Assembly (NCBI GenBank): GCA_038323655.1
Contig: JBBQHE010000001.1
Location: 1 to 64,000, forward strand
Direction: 5' to 3'
Origin: Humitalea sp038323655
GTDB taxonomy: Bacteria; Pseudomonadota; Alphaproteobacteria; Acetobacterales; Acetobacteraceae
DNA: 64,000 nucleotides
Numbering within the stretch: position 1 is the first letter of the stretch; each line of letters begins with the position of its first letter. The notes under the pieces were generated by a model. That model did not search any database. It saw only the letters and a program-made list of their open reading frames with translations, and was not told the origin of the DNA. Shown here piece by piece: positions 34,111 to 43,455 of the stretch. The position numbers and the translations under genes were made by a program.

Positions 34111-34895
34111 GCGAGATCCTGGTCAGCCGGATCGGCGGCGTCGTTACCGCCACGCTGAACCGGCCCGAACGTCGCAATGCGATGAACGCGGCCCTGGTGG
34201 CGCGGCTCGATGACCTGCTGGCGACGCTGGCGACCGACACCTCGGCCCGGGTGCTGGTGCTGACCGGAGCGGGTGGGCATTTTTGCGCGGGGCTGGATCT
34301 GGTGGAGGTCGGCGAAGCCACGGGTGACGCCGAGACCCGCCTTGCCGCGCAACTGGCCCGCAACCGCCGCACCGGCGAACGCTTCGCCGCCATTGCCGCC
34401 CTGCCGCAGGTGGTGATCGCGCGGATCGAGGGCGCGGCCCATGCCGGCGGGCTCGGCTTTGTCTGCGGCGCCGATATCGCCATCGCCGCGCCTTCGGCCC
34501 GTTTCGCAGCCCCGGAAGTGCGCCGCGGCCTGGTGCCGGCGCAGATCCTGCCCTGGATGGACCGGCGCATGGGCCGCGCTGCCACGACGCGGATGGTGCT
34601 GGAGGGCCGCACACTGACCGCGGCCGAGGCCCTGGCCGTGGGCCTGGTGCATGACGTCGCGGCCGATCTGGATGCCGCGGTCGCCGCTTGCATCGGCCAT
34701 GTCCTGCAAGGCGCGCCGGGGGCGCTGACCGAGACCAAGCGGCTGCTGGCGGCCCTGGGGCCGGTCTCGCCGCCCGGCTATGCCGAGGCCGGGGCGATGG
34801 CCTTCAGCCGCTGCGCCACCGGCACTGAATCAAGGGAAGGCATCGCCGCCTTCCGGGAAAAGCGGCCCGCGGCCTGGGTGCCGGCTACCGCCTGA
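34107..34895 (+). CDS. Enoyl-CoA hydratase/isomerase (crotonase) family protein
   Basis: 262 aa, starting at a GTG that overlaps the BKACE stop. Crotonase-fold motifs: TLNRPERRNAMNAAL near residue 16, the first oxyanion segment HFCAGLDLVEV near 58, and AHAGGLGFVCGADIAIA near 111. At the position of the first catalytic Glu of classical hydratases (GGGCE) this protein has Phe118, whereas the second Glu is kept (Glu137 in APEVRRG). A standard hydration mechanism is therefore doubtful; isomerase, lyase or thioesterase-like chemistry is possible. Its 3' end overlaps the convergent DUF1028 gene by 11 bp. Confidence 0.88.
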   Translation: MSEILVSRIGGVVTATLNRPERRNAMNAALVARLDDLLATLATDTSARVLVLTGAGGHFCAGLDLVEVGEATGDAETRLAAQLARNRRTGERFAAIAALPQVVIARIEGAAHAGGLGFVCGADIAIAAPSARFAAPEVRRGLVPAQILPWMDRRMGRAATTRMVLEGRTLTAAEALAVGLVHDVAADLDAAVAACIGHVLQGAPGALTETKRLLAALGPVSPPGYAEAGAMAFSRCATGTESREGIAAFREKRPAAWVPATA

Positions 34896-35598
34896 ACCGC
34901 AGGTCCAGCCCCCGGGCGGCCCAGTCGGTCTCGATCGCATCAAGGTTGGTCAGCCCGGCCGGATCAGCCCGGCGCGGCGAACGGCCGAGGCCAGGTTCGC
35001 GATGGCTCCGCCACAGGCCGACAAGGCGCGCCAGTTCGTCCAGCGGGGCGGCATGGTCATCGACCCGCAGGTCCAGGTCGGGAAAATCCTCAGTGGTGGT
35101 CAGCACCATCGCCGCCGACTGGCGCCCGCGCCGGTCGCCGCCCGCGGCCTGGCCCGCCTGCAGCGCCTGCATCATGCGCTCCGGCAGCGGCAGCGCCGGG
35201 TCCCAGGCGGCGATGGTCGCGGGCAGGACCTTATCGCCCGCCAGCATGTTGCCGGCGAAGGACACCCCCTGCCCCGGCTGGTCGCCGGCCCAGCCGACGC
35301 AGTTCGGCCCGGTCCAGGCCGCGCTGCGGCCGTGCCGGTCCACCGCATGGATCTGGCGGATGCCGCGGCCTTCGTCGGTCGCAAGCGCCCCGTCGATCGC
35401 CTGCTGCGGCGTCAGGCCGCGCGCCATGCCGTCCAGCACCGCGGGGCCGAGGTAGCGGTTGCTGATCGACTGCGTGCAAACCGCCCCGACCCCCGCCCGG
35501 ACGAAGGGACACGACGCCCCGACCGCGAGATTGGCGGTGGTGACGGCGACCGCGAAGGCGCCGGAGGCAGGGTCATGGGCGACGATGGACCAGGTCAT
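34885..35598 (-). CDS. DUF1028 family protein
   Basis: 237 aa. It begins TWSIVAHDPASGAFAVAVTTANLAVG, with GAVCTQSISNRYLGPAVLDGMARGLTPQQAI and a GNMLAG segment, all typical of DUF1028. The fold is thought to be of the Ntn-hydrolase type and members are often found by peptide or carboxylate catabolic genes, but no reaction is established to my knowledge. There is no signal peptide. It is convergent with the crotonase gene (11-bp overlap) and divergent from a Bug receptor gene across 67 bp. Confidence 0.87.
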   Translation of the reverse strand: MTWSIVAHDPASGAFAVAVTTANLAVGASCPFVRAGVGAVCTQSISNRYLGPAVLDGMARGLTPQQAIDGALATDEGRGIRQIHAVDRHGRSAAWTGPNCVGWAGDQPGQGVSFAGNMLAGDKVLPATIAAWDPALPLPERMMQALQAGQAAGGDRRGRQSAAMVLTTTEDFPDLDLRVDDHAAPLDELARLVGLWRSHREPGLGRSPRRADPAGLTNLDAIETDWAARGLDLRFRR

Positions 35599-35665
35599 GG
35601 CCGCGATGCTTGCGCGCGGCGCGTGGCGGTGTCACCTCCCGCGGCAAGAAAAGGGAGAGACGAAC

Positions 35666-36631
35666 ATGCTGACCCGTCGCGCCGCCTTGGCCGCACCGCT
35701 GCTGATCCCGGGCCTCGCCCGCGCCCAATTGACCTGGCCCGACCGGCCGATCCGGCTCGTGGTGCCCTTCGGCCCGGGTGGGGCGATCGACACCCTCTCA
35801 CGCACGGTCGCCCAGAAATTCCAGGAGGTCGCGGGCCAGACGCTGGTGGTGGAAAACCGCCCCGGTGCCGGCGGCACGGTGGGTGGGGCCTATGTCGCCG
35901 GGCAGCGGCCGGACGGCCTGACCATCATGATGACCGACGTCGGCGCCAATGCGATCGGCAAGGAGCTGATCCCGACCCTGCCCTATGACCCGCCGACCGC
36001 CTTCACGCCGATCATCCAACTGGTCGCGCTGCCAGGGGTGGTGATGAAGAACCCCGGCGTGCCAGTTCGCGATATCGCGGACATGATCGCACAGGCCCGG
36101 GCGCGGCCCGATGCTTTCACTTATTCCTCGGCCGGCAATGGCAATGGCAGCCACCTGTTCATGGCGCTGCTGTTGAAGCAGGCCGGCGTGCAGATGGTGC
36201 ACGTGCCCTATCGCTCGGGTGCCGAGATGGTGACCGCGCTGGTGCGCGGCGATGCGCAGTTCGGCTTCCCGACCGTGTCGTCCGGCCTGCAGATGATCCG
36301 CGCGGGCAACGCGACGGCGCTGGCGATCAGCACGCCGGCGGGCACCCCTGCCCTGCCCGGCATCCCCCCGGTCAGCGCCACCATACCGGGCTTTGACTGC
36401 AACGTCTGGCACGGCATCGCCGGCCCCGCCGGCATGGACCCGGCCCTGGTCGCGCGGATCAACGAGGTCTTCGGCCGGATCGTGGCCATGCCGGATGTCG
36501 CCGAGACTATCTTCCGCAACCAGGCGGGGCGGGTGATCGGCGGCACGCCGGCCGCGTTCGCCGCCTTCATCCAGAGCGAGGTCGCGCGCTGGACGCCGAT
36601 CATCCGCGAGGGCGGCATCCGCGCGGAATAG
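35666..36631 (+). CDS. Bug/TctC-family substrate-binding protein
   Basis: 321 aa from the ATG at 35666, chosen for the AAGGGAGAGA just upstream and the signal peptide MLTRRAALAAPLLIPGLARAQ. Family blocks: WPDRPIRLVVPFGPGGAIDTL, VENRPGAGGTVGG, then a variant RPDGLTIMM in place of the usual A-PDGYT, and VHVPYRSGAEMVTALV. It ends 2 bp before the stop codon of the converging glycosyltransferase. It marks the end of the catabolic region and the border of the capsule locus. Confidence 0.93.
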   Translation: MLTRRAALAAPLLIPGLARAQLTWPDRPIRLVVPFGPGGAIDTLSRTVAQKFQEVAGQTLVVENRPGAGGTVGGAYVAGQRPDGLTIMMTDVGANAIGKELIPTLPYDPPTAFTPIIQLVALPGVVMKNPGVPVRDIADMIAQARARPDAFTYSSAGNGNGSHLFMALLLKQAGVQMVHVPYRSGAEMVTALVRGDAQFGFPTVSSGLQMIRAGNATALAISTPAGTPALPGIPPVSATIPGFDCNVWHGIAGPAGMDPALVARINEVFGRIVAMPDVAETIFRNQAGRVIGGTPAAFAAFIQSEVARWTPIIREGGIRAE

Positions 36632-36633
36632 GG

Positions 36634-37980
36634 TCAGCCGTCGAAGCGCACCCCGAGCCGGGCGTAGAGACCAGCCAGCCGCGCCTCGATCGGCCCCGCG
36701 CCGAAAAGTGCTGCCTGGCGCGGCCCGGCCTCGGACAGCGCGCCGCAGAGCGTGTCATCGGCGTCGAGTGCCGCGATGCCATTGGCGATGGCGCGCACGT
36801 CATAGGGGTCGACCATCAGCGCGGCCTGGCCCACGACCTCGGGCAGCGAGGATTCGGTGGTGGTCAGCACCGGCGTGCCCAACTGCATCGCCTCCAGCGC
36901 CGGCAGGCCGAAGCCTTCGTAGAGCGAGGGGAACAGAACCCCACGGGCGCCGCGGATCAGGCTGACCAGCAGGCGGAAGGGCGCGTAGTCCATCCGCAGG
37001 ATCCGCCCCGCGCCGGGGTCGGGGCCGCCCAGCAGCCAGTCGGCCTTGGCCTCGGGCAATAGCCGCGCCGCGCGCCGCGTGCCCGGCCCCGCCCCCTGGC
37101 CGGCCCAGGCGTCCTTGCCGACGATCACGAGGCGCCGGGTGCTGCCGCTGGCGAGAAACGCCTCGATGATGCGGTCCACGTTCTTCTTCGGCTCGATCGC
37201 GCCGAAGAACAGGAAGTAGCCGCCAGGGTCGAGCCCGAAGGCCGCGCGCAGATCCTGAAGCACGGCGGCGGCCGGCGCGCGGGCGATCTCGGACGGCAGT
37301 TCGACCGACTGGTAGGTATTGGTGACCCGCGCCGGATCGGCGCCGAGCAACGACACGATGTCCCGCGCCGAACAGTCGCTGACTGTCACGATATGGTCGG
37401 CGTGCTTGGCCAGCAGCCGGCAGACCCGGTAGTAGTGCCGCTTGTTGTCGAGCGTGGTGTAGGGCAGGCGCAGCGGCACCAGGTCGTGCAGCGTGTAGAT
37501 GTTCTTGGCACCGGGAACCATGATCGGCAGCGGATAGGTCCAGTGCACCACGGCCGGGTTGCCCGGCAGGCGCACGCGCAGGCGCCGCCCGGTCCATTTG
37601 AAATGGTTGATCGCCAGCCGGAAAAGATCGGCGCGGTTCCAGATGTGGTTGGCGAAGGGCAGCGTGTGCGCATCGGTCGTGGTGATGACGTGGCCGGTGA
37701 CCGGGATCGTCGTCGCATGCACGCCGGTGCTGGCCAGCGCGATGCGCCCCGCATCGCCGATCGTCCGCGCCAGCATCTTCGGCAGCGGGCGCTCGGCATC
37801 GAAGAAGGTGACTTCGCGCAGCAGCGCATTGCGGCTCATGCTGCTGCGCTTGCCGTAGAGCACCGCCACCTCGGCCCCCAGAGCACCGAGGCGGAACGAC
37901 AGATTGCGCGCATAGGTCGCAACCCCCGTGCCCTGCTCCATCGCCAGGTTGTAGCCATCCAGGGCAACAAGGCTGTTCAC
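36634..37980 (-). CDS. Glycosyltransferase family 4 (GT-B)
   Basis: 448 aa from the GTG at 37980, with AAGGAAG upstream; the open frame runs on far upstream as a shadow of the divergent gene. GT4 motifs are clear: GAIEPKKNVDRIIEAFLASG near residue 265, and the nucleotide-sugar site FPSLYEGFGLPALEAMQLGTPVLTT near 360, with the E-x7-E pair. The N-terminal domain (LDGYNLAMEQGTGVATYARNL) is the usual acceptor-binding start. It transfers a sugar to the growing surface polysaccharide by inference from context. Unknown donor. Confidence 0.9.
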   Translation of the reverse strand: MNSLVALDGYNLAMEQGTGVATYARNLSFRLGALGAEVAVLYGKRSSMSRNALLREVTFFDAERPLPKMLARTIGDAGRIALASTGVHATTIPVTGHVITTTDAHTLPFANHIWNRADLFRLAINHFKWTGRRLRVRLPGNPAVVHWTYPLPIMVPGAKNIYTLHDLVPLRLPYTTLDNKRHYYRVCRLLAKHADHIVTVSDCSARDIVSLLGADPARVTNTYQSVELPSEIARAPAAAVLQDLRAAFGLDPGGYFLFFGAIEPKKNVDRIIEAFLASGSTRRLVIVGKDAWAGQGAGPGTRRAARLLPEAKADWLLGGPDPGAGRILRMDYAPFRLLVSLIRGARGVLFPSLYEGFGLPALEAMQLGTPVLTTTESSLPEVVGQAALMVDPYDVRAIANGIAALDADDTLCGALSEAGPRQAALFGAGPIEARLAGLYARLGVRFDG

Positions 37981-38085
37981 CGGGCTTCCTTTTCGCACGC
38001 GCGCCGCGCCGCGGCCGCCCTGGGGATGTAGCCGGGGGCGGCGGGATTGGCGATAACCGACCGCGGGTGGCGTGGGGATCGTGGC

Positions 38086-40272
38086 ATGGGCTGGCTGGAC
38101 AAGGTGCGCAGCAAGGTTGCCGGCGCGGAGACCGACCCGGTCCGCGTGCTCTATGTGCGCGGCAATGCGCTGCGCGACGAACGGGCCTGGGCGGAAGCGG
38201 CGGCGGTCTATGCCAGCTACCTGGCGCACCGCCCGGATGACCGGGGCATCACCGTGCAATACGGACACATGCTGAAGGAAAGCGGCGAACCGGCCCGCGC
38301 ACTCGGCGTCTATCGCCAGGCCGAGGCGATGCAGCCCAACGACCCCGACATCCATCTGCAGATCGGCCATGCGCTGAAGTTGCTGGGCCAGGCCGACGAG
38401 GCGGCCCTGTCCTATCGGCGTGCCGCCGAACTGGACCCCACGGCGACCGCACCGTGGCGCGAACTGGCGGCACTGCAACAGCAGGGCGTGGCGCCCAGCG
38501 GCGCTACGCACGCCTCCGCGGCCGTCCTGCTGGATATCAGCGACCTGTTCGAATGGGCGCGCACACGGCGGCAGCCCTCGGGCATCCAGCGGGTGCAATT
38601 GGGCATCGCCGCGGCCGTGCTGAATGAGGGGCTGGACGCCGCACTGGTCGCGACCCGGCCCGGGTCGAGCGGGTTCCGGCCGGTGCCCGACTTCTGGTTC
38701 CGCCGCCTGCACGGGCTGATGCGTGCGCCCGGTGACGCCGAGGGCCCGGACTTCCAGGCAATGCGCGCGGCTATCGATGCGCTGCTGGACAGCCCCGCCC
38801 TGGTCTTCTCCAAGGGACAGATCCTGCTGACCCTGGGCAGCGCCTGGGCCCTGCCCGGCTATTTCCAGCCGATCGCCGCGGCGCGCTCCACCGTCGGGCT
38901 GCGCCATGTGGCGGTGGTGCACGACATGGGGCCGATCCTGTACCCGGAGGATGCGCCACCGGGCCTCGCCCAGGCCTTTACCGGTTGGTTCGCCGGGCTG
39001 GCCCAGCATGCCGACGGGGTCATCGTCGCAAGCCAGGTGACCGGCGATGACGTGGCGCGCCTCGCCAGCCTGCCCACCGCCGTGGTGCCTTTCGACGCCC
39101 GGCCCGACTGGCCGGCACCCAGTCCCGACCACCCGGTCCTGACCGATCCCCGGCCCTTTGTCGCCTGGGTCGGCTCGCTGGAAGCACGCAAGGACCATCC
39201 CTTCGTCTTCGCTGCCTGGAAGCGCCTGGCGGCCGAACTGGGCGAGGCCACGCCGCGGCTGGTCTGTGCCGGGCGGCTGGCGGAGGGCGCGGAGGCGACG
39301 TTGGCGGCGTTGCGCGACGACCCGGTGCTGGCCCGCCACGTGATGGTGCTGACCGACGCCGACGATGCGCTGGTGGCAGCGCTGCTGGGCCGCGCCCGGT
39401 TCGCCCTTTATCATTCACGGCACGAAGGCTGGGGCCTGCCGGTGACCGAGGCCCTGTCCCTGGGCACGCCCATCGTGATCCCGGACCTGCCCGGTCTGCG
39501 CGATGCCGCCCGGGGCCTGGCCATCACCGTGCCACCCGGCGACGAGGCGGCGTTGGTGGCGTGCCTCGGCGGGTTGATGCGCGACCCGGGCCTGCTGGCC
39601 GATGCCCGGGCCCGGATCGCCGCCGCACCGCCATGGCGCGACTGGGGTGACGTGGCGCGCGACCTGCTGACCGAGGCGACGCGGCTGAGCACCACCGCGC
39701 GCAGCACCCTGCGCAAGGCGCCGACCCTGCCCTTCGGCCAGCGCCTGGCGCTTGGCCTGCCCGGGCCACGAACCTCGGCCGCCGAGCAGATGATGGCCGT
39801 GCAGGCGCGCCACGGCGGCGGCTGGCATGCCGCCGAGGACTGGGGGTGCTGGACCGAGCCGGGCCTGGCCCTGCTTCGCCTGGGCGTCGCCGAGACCGCG
39901 ACACCGCGGGAGATGACGCTGCGACTGGAATTGCGGGTGCCGCCGGGCGAGGGCGGCGCCGTCGAGGCAAGGGTCGATCGCAGCGATGCGGACGGCGCCT
40001 GGAGCCGGCTGCGGCTGCCGGGCGGCGGCCTGTGCAGCGCAACCCTGTGCGTGCCACCAGGCGCCGGCCCCATGCTGCTGCGGCTGCAGAGCGAGACGGC
40101 AACGGCCATCGACAACGAGCGCCAAGTCGGCGTGGGGGTCGTTGCCGTCACGCTGTTGTCGGGCGAGGAGGCCGAGGCCCGGATCGCGCTGCTGGAGGCC
40201 GACTTGTTCACGCAAATGACGCTGGCATCGACCGACACCACGGAAAGCCTGGCCCTGAGCAATGAAGCCTGA
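38086..40272 (+). CDS. TPR-containing glycosyltransferase with extra C-terminal domain
   Basis: 728 aa from the ATG at 38086; an in-frame TTG at 38047 is weaker. Residues 15-130 form TPR-like helical repeats (ALRDERAWAEAAAVYASYL, EPARALGVYRQAEAMQPND, QADEAALSYRRAAELDP). A GT-B domain follows: LLDISDLFEWARTRRQPSGIQRVQ near 155, WVGSLEARKDHPFVFAAW near 365 and YHSRHEGWGLPVTEALSLGTPIVIPDLPG near 445. The last 200 residues contain a region with no motif I recognise, possibly a beta-rich domain. The gene ends in a 14-bp tandem repeat that runs across its stop codon. Likely role in capsule sugar assembly. Confidence 0.88.
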   Translation: MGWLDKVRSKVAGAETDPVRVLYVRGNALRDERAWAEAAAVYASYLAHRPDDRGITVQYGHMLKESGEPARALGVYRQAEAMQPNDPDIHLQIGHALKLLGQADEAALSYRRAAELDPTATAPWRELAALQQQGVAPSGATHASAAVLLDISDLFEWARTRRQPSGIQRVQLGIAAAVLNEGLDAALVATRPGSSGFRPVPDFWFRRLHGLMRAPGDAEGPDFQAMRAAIDALLDSPALVFSKGQILLTLGSAWALPGYFQPIAAARSTVGLRHVAVVHDMGPILYPEDAPPGLAQAFTGWFAGLAQHADGVIVASQVTGDDVARLASLPTAVVPFDARPDWPAPSPDHPVLTDPRPFVAWVGSLEARKDHPFVFAAWKRLAAELGEATPRLVCAGRLAEGAEATLAALRDDPVLARHVMVLTDADDALVAALLGRARFALYHSRHEGWGLPVTEALSLGTPIVIPDLPGLRDAARGLAITVPPGDEAALVACLGGLMRDPGLLADARARIAAAPPWRDWGDVARDLLTEATRLSTTARSTLRKAPTLPFGQRLALGLPGPRTSAAEQMMAVQARHGGGWHAAEDWGCWTEPGLALLRLGVAETATPREMTLRLELRVPPGEGGAVEARVDRSDADGAWSRLRLPGGGLCSATLCVPPGAGPMLLRLQSETATAIDNERQVGVGVVAVTLLSGEEAEARIALLEADLFTQMTLASTDTTESLALSNEA

Positions 40273-40316
40273 GCAGTGAAGCCTGGGCACTGAAGTCTGG
40301 GCACTGAAGTCTGGGC
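40261..40316 (+). repeat. 14-bp tandem repeat, four copies, across a stop codon
   Basis: Units AATGAAGCCTGAGC, AGTGAAGCCTGGGC, ACTGAAGTCTGGGC and ACTGAAGTCTGGGC run head to tail from 40261 to 40316. The glycosyltransferase stop (40270-40272) lies in the first unit. The unit length is not a multiple of three, so changes in copy number upstream of the stop would shift the frame. No matching repeat was noticed elsewhere. Confidence 0.8.
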
Positions 40317-40370
40317 CGGGCGATCTGCGCAGCGGGGCCTGAAGTGCGACCCGCGCTGCGCCGCCGCTGT

Positions 40371-42251
40371 TCAGTTCTGAAATACCCTGGCCGAAAGCGC
40401 CGTCTGGTAGATCAGGTTCAGGAAGTCACGGGCGATCTGGAAGTTCTTCGGGTCAAGCCGGGGCAGCACGATCACCTCATCCCCCGGCGCCGGGCCCGTG
40501 GTGGGTTCCAGCTCCACCTCACCGCTGGCGCGGCGGATGATGGCGCGGGATTCATCGGCACGCAGCCCATAGCCGCCGGCCGCCTGGATGTAGTCCGGGA
40601 TACGCAGGCTGCTGCGCCAGACCACCGCCTGCGGCGCGCCGACCTCGCCCGACACCATCACCGTATCGACGCGGTCGGGGATGACGATGGTGTCGCCGTC
40701 TTCCAGGCGGGTATCGGTGCAGCGCCCACCGCGGGAGACGACAAGCCGTCCCTCGGGCTGGATGCGCCGGCCGCGGGAGATCCATTGCGAGACGAGCTGC
40801 GCCTCCGACGCGCGGATTTCCGCGACGCCGGTGGTGGCGGAGATGGCGGTGAACAGCTGGCGCTCCAGCCGGTCCAGGGCCTCGTTGATCGAGCGTAACT
40901 GCGCCGCGGCCAGGCGCGGCCGCAGCAGGAAGACCGCGCCGGTATTGGCCAAGGTCGGGTTGACCGCGACATGGTCGAGCAGCTGGCACAGCGTGATGTC
41001 GCGATCGGCGATCAGCACTGAGGGGCCGATGCGGCTGCCTTCGATCGACACGCGCACCGTCGGCACGGGCACGTCGGCGATGAAGGTGATGGCGTCCTGG
41101 TCCTGCAGTTGCAGATTGCCGAGTTCGCCCAGCGTGGCGTAGCGCGCCCAGGGCTGGCTGTTGCGGATGCCACGCACCAGCACGTTCGTCGCCGCCGGCA
41201 AGGGCCCTGCGAGATCGATCAGTTCGCGCCCCGGCATGGTGCGGCCGGCCATCTCGAACAGATAATTGTTGCGGATGGCGCCATCGACGCTGACCAGCGC
41301 GCGCTGGCGCGAGACGATGATGGTGTCGCCCTCCTGCAGGCGCACCTGCGGCAGCTGCCCGCGGGTGAGGAAGGCGTAGAGGTCGATGCGAATTGACTGA
41401 CCGTTGTTGCGGCGCAGTTCGACATCGCGGAACGACCCGCGGGAGGGATCGACGCCGCCGGCGCGCGACAGGAAGTCGAGCACCGAATCGGACGCCTGGC
41501 CGATATGCCGGCCGGGCGCTCGCACCATGCCAGTGACGAAGACGCCGATCCGGTTCACGCTGACCAGGACGGCATAAACGTTCACCGACTGGGTGTAGAT
41601 GCGCTGCACCTGCTGTTCGACCACGCGTTGCAGGTCACCCGCGCGGGTGCCGCCGACCGCGACCGGGCCGATGGTGGGGATGAAGATATTGCCGTCGGGG
41701 TCGACGAAGGTCGTGATCTCGGCCTCGGCAGCACCCCAGATGCGGATGCTGACGCGGTCGCCCGGCGTCAGCACATAGGCCGGGTTCGGCGCGTCCGACG
41801 ATGTGGTGACGGGGCGCGTGAACAGCGACGCGCCGAAGACCGCGGTCGGCGGGCCGGCGCGGCGGTCCACCTCACCGAGCGGGGCGACGGCTGTGGCACC
41901 GCCCTCGGCCTCCGTCGATGAGCCCTGGCGCACGGTCGGACGGTCGGTGCCCGACAGCAGGTTGGGCATGACCGGCGCCTGGGCCGCGCTGCCGGCGCCG
42001 CCGAAGCCGGGCAGGTTGCCGAAGCTTTGCCCACCCACCCCGGATGCTGCCGGTGCACCGGCCGAAGCGCCGCCCGGCAACGCCGGGAAGCCTTGGCCGA
42101 AGCCACCCGTGCCCTGCTGCTGCTGCTGGGCCTGCGGCGGCTGGGTCTGCGCGGCGGCAGGCAGGGCCAGCAGCAGCGCCATCATCGCTGTGATGGAAAA
42201 GCGGGCACCGATCACGCGAACACGCCCCGTCGCAAAAGCATCAAGACGCAT
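40371..42251 (-). CDS. Wza-type polysaccharide export protein (outer membrane channel, SLBB)
   Basis: 626 aa. A signal region near residues 18-34 (ITAMMALLLALPAAAQ) is followed by a Gln/Gly-rich disordered stretch (about 35-140). Then come the poly-export domain (YVLTPGDRVSIRIWGAAEAEITTFVDPDGNIFIPTIGPVAVGG) and SLBB-like repeats (VFVTGMVRAPGRHIG, VSVDGAIRNNYLFEMAG, MVSGEVGAPQAVVWRSS). The last ends in VIVLPRLDP. This architecture forms the outer-membrane channel that exports capsule with KpsE/KpsMT. Unlike Wza it has no lipobox. Its start lies inside the 3' end of the KpsE-like gene, an 11-bp overlap. Confidence 0.92.
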   Translation of the reverse strand: MRLDAFATGRVRVIGARFSITAMMALLLALPAAAQTQPPQAQQQQQGTGGFGQGFPALPGGASAGAPAASGVGGQSFGNLPGFGGAGSAAQAPVMPNLLSGTDRPTVRQGSSTEAEGGATAVAPLGEVDRRAGPPTAVFGASLFTRPVTTSSDAPNPAYVLTPGDRVSIRIWGAAEAEITTFVDPDGNIFIPTIGPVAVGGTRAGDLQRVVEQQVQRIYTQSVNVYAVLVSVNRIGVFVTGMVRAPGRHIGQASDSVLDFLSRAGGVDPSRGSFRDVELRRNNGQSIRIDLYAFLTRGQLPQVRLQEGDTIIVSRQRALVSVDGAIRNNYLFEMAGRTMPGRELIDLAGPLPAATNVLVRGIRNSQPWARYATLGELGNLQLQDQDAITFIADVPVPTVRVSIEGSRIGPSVLIADRDITLCQLLDHVAVNPTLANTGAVFLLRPRLAAAQLRSINEALDRLERQLFTAISATTGVAEIRASEAQLVSQWISRGRRIQPEGRLVVSRGGRCTDTRLEDGDTIVIPDRVDTVMVSGEVGAPQAVVWRSSLRIPDYIQAAGGYGLRADESRAIIRRASGEVELEPTTGPAPGDEVIVLPRLDPKNFQIARDFLNLIYQTALSARVFQN

Positions 42252-43455
42252 GTTCCCGAACCCCGGCGTAGATCAACCAGCCGATCCCATACAGCACCAG
42301 CAGCACCGCGCCCATGGAGACCAAGATATAGGCCGCGCGTGGATAGAGCGGGTATTCGGCCAGGTTGGGCTGCACCACCCGGGCGAGGAAAATCTGCTGC
42401 CGGTCGGCCTCAACCCGCGCGCTTTCCAGCGACGCGGTGGCCGAGGCGAGCTGCCGGTCGGCGAATTCGCGTTCCATGATCAGTCGCTCATAGCCCGCGA
42501 TCTGCTGCGGCAGGGCCAGGTCACCCGCCGTGGTGCGGCGCCGTTCCTCGGCGATCTGCGTCTCCAGCGCGCTGATCCTGTTGCGCAGCGATGCGAGCAG
42601 CGGGTTATCGCGCCGCATGAAGGCGGATTTTTCCTGGAACTCGGCCCGGCTGACCAGCAGGGCCTGTTCCAGCGTCGCGAGCGAGACCATGGCCGCCTGG
42701 GCCGACGCCGCGGGGTCGAGCGAGCGTTCGCGTTCGCGGAAGGCGAGCAGCGCATCGCGCGCGACCGCGACCCGGCGTTCGGCGACCTGCACCTCCTGCC
42801 GCGCAACCTGCAGGCTGTCCTCCCGCACCCGTTCCGAAAGCCGGTTCACCATGCCTTCGGCCAGCGCCAGCATGGCGGTGTTCAGCGCGCGCGAATCCTC
42901 GGGGCGGAAACTGCGCACGCGGATCGAGGTGATGCCGGTGGTCTGGTCGGAGGCGACGGAGACCATGGTGCCGAAGTACCACTGCAGCCATTCCATGCTG
43001 GGCTGTTCGCCCCACAGCCGGGCCAGCGCATCGGCTTCCGGCCGGCGCCAAATGTCGACGACCTGGGGGCTGTCGATCAGGCTGCGGACGGCGTCGTGCG
43101 ACATCAGGAAGTCGCGCACCGCCAGGGCCTCGGTCGGCATCGATGCCACGCTGCTGCCGCCGCCGAGCATGGCGCCGAGCCCGCCGCCGGCACCACCACC
43201 GGCGCTGAACGACGGCATGGCGATCCGCCCGCGCACCTGGAATTTGCTTTCCGACAGGTACTGCGGGGCCGCGAAGCCATACAGGTACAGCGCCGAAATC
43301 AGCATGGGCAGCAGCACGAACACCGTCAGCCCCAGGCGCCGGCGGACGAATGTCACCAACGGCGATGGTCGGCGCGGCATCGGCCGCACCGGTGTCTGCC
43401 CGGCCCTATCTTCGTCAGCTGACGTAATAGGCGGCGATAGCTTCATCGAGGTCAT
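42241..43455 (-). CDS. KpsE-like capsule export inner-membrane protein
   Basis: 404 aa. One TM near residues 42-62 (LTVFVLLPMLISALYLYGF), a long periplasmic coiled-coil part (about 190-345) and a second TM near the C-terminus (AYILVSMGAVLLVLYGIGWLIYAG). This is the Wzz/KpsE polysaccharide co-polymerase layout. The segment YLSESKFQVRGR is typical. It bridges the KpsMT transporter and the outer-membrane channel. A Gly-rich patch (GGGAGGGLGAMLGGG) sits near residue 88. Its start overlaps the 3' end of the ATPase gene by 41 bp. Confidence 0.88.
   Translation of the reverse strand: MTSMKLSPPITSADEDRAGQTPVRPMPRRPSPLVTFVRRRLGLTVFVLLPMLISALYLYGFAAPQYLSESKFQVRGRIAMPSFSAGGGAGGGLGAMLGGGSSVASMPTEALAVRDFLMSHDAVRSLIDSPQVVDIWRRPEADALARLWGEQPSMEWLQWYFGTMVSVASDQTTGITSIRVRSFRPEDSRALNTAMLALAEGMVNRLSERVREDSLQVARQEVQVAERRVAVARDALLAFRERERSLDPAASAQAAMVSLATLEQALLVSRAEFQEKSAFMRRDNPLLASLRNRISALETQIAEERRRTTAGDLALPQQIAGYERLIMEREFADRQLASATASLESARVEADRQQIFLARVVQPNLAEYPLYPRAAYILVSMGAVLLVLYGIGWLIYAGVREHAS

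Noticed and set aside
36634..39414. 926-residue reading of the GT4 gene
   Set aside because: The part above 37980 is a shadow of the divergent glycosyltransferase; the GTG at 37980 has a ribosome binding site and a typical GT4 N-terminus.
40261..40316. CRISPR-like array
   Set aside because: The 14-bp units are contiguous, with no spacers, so it is a tandem repeat and not a CRISPR.
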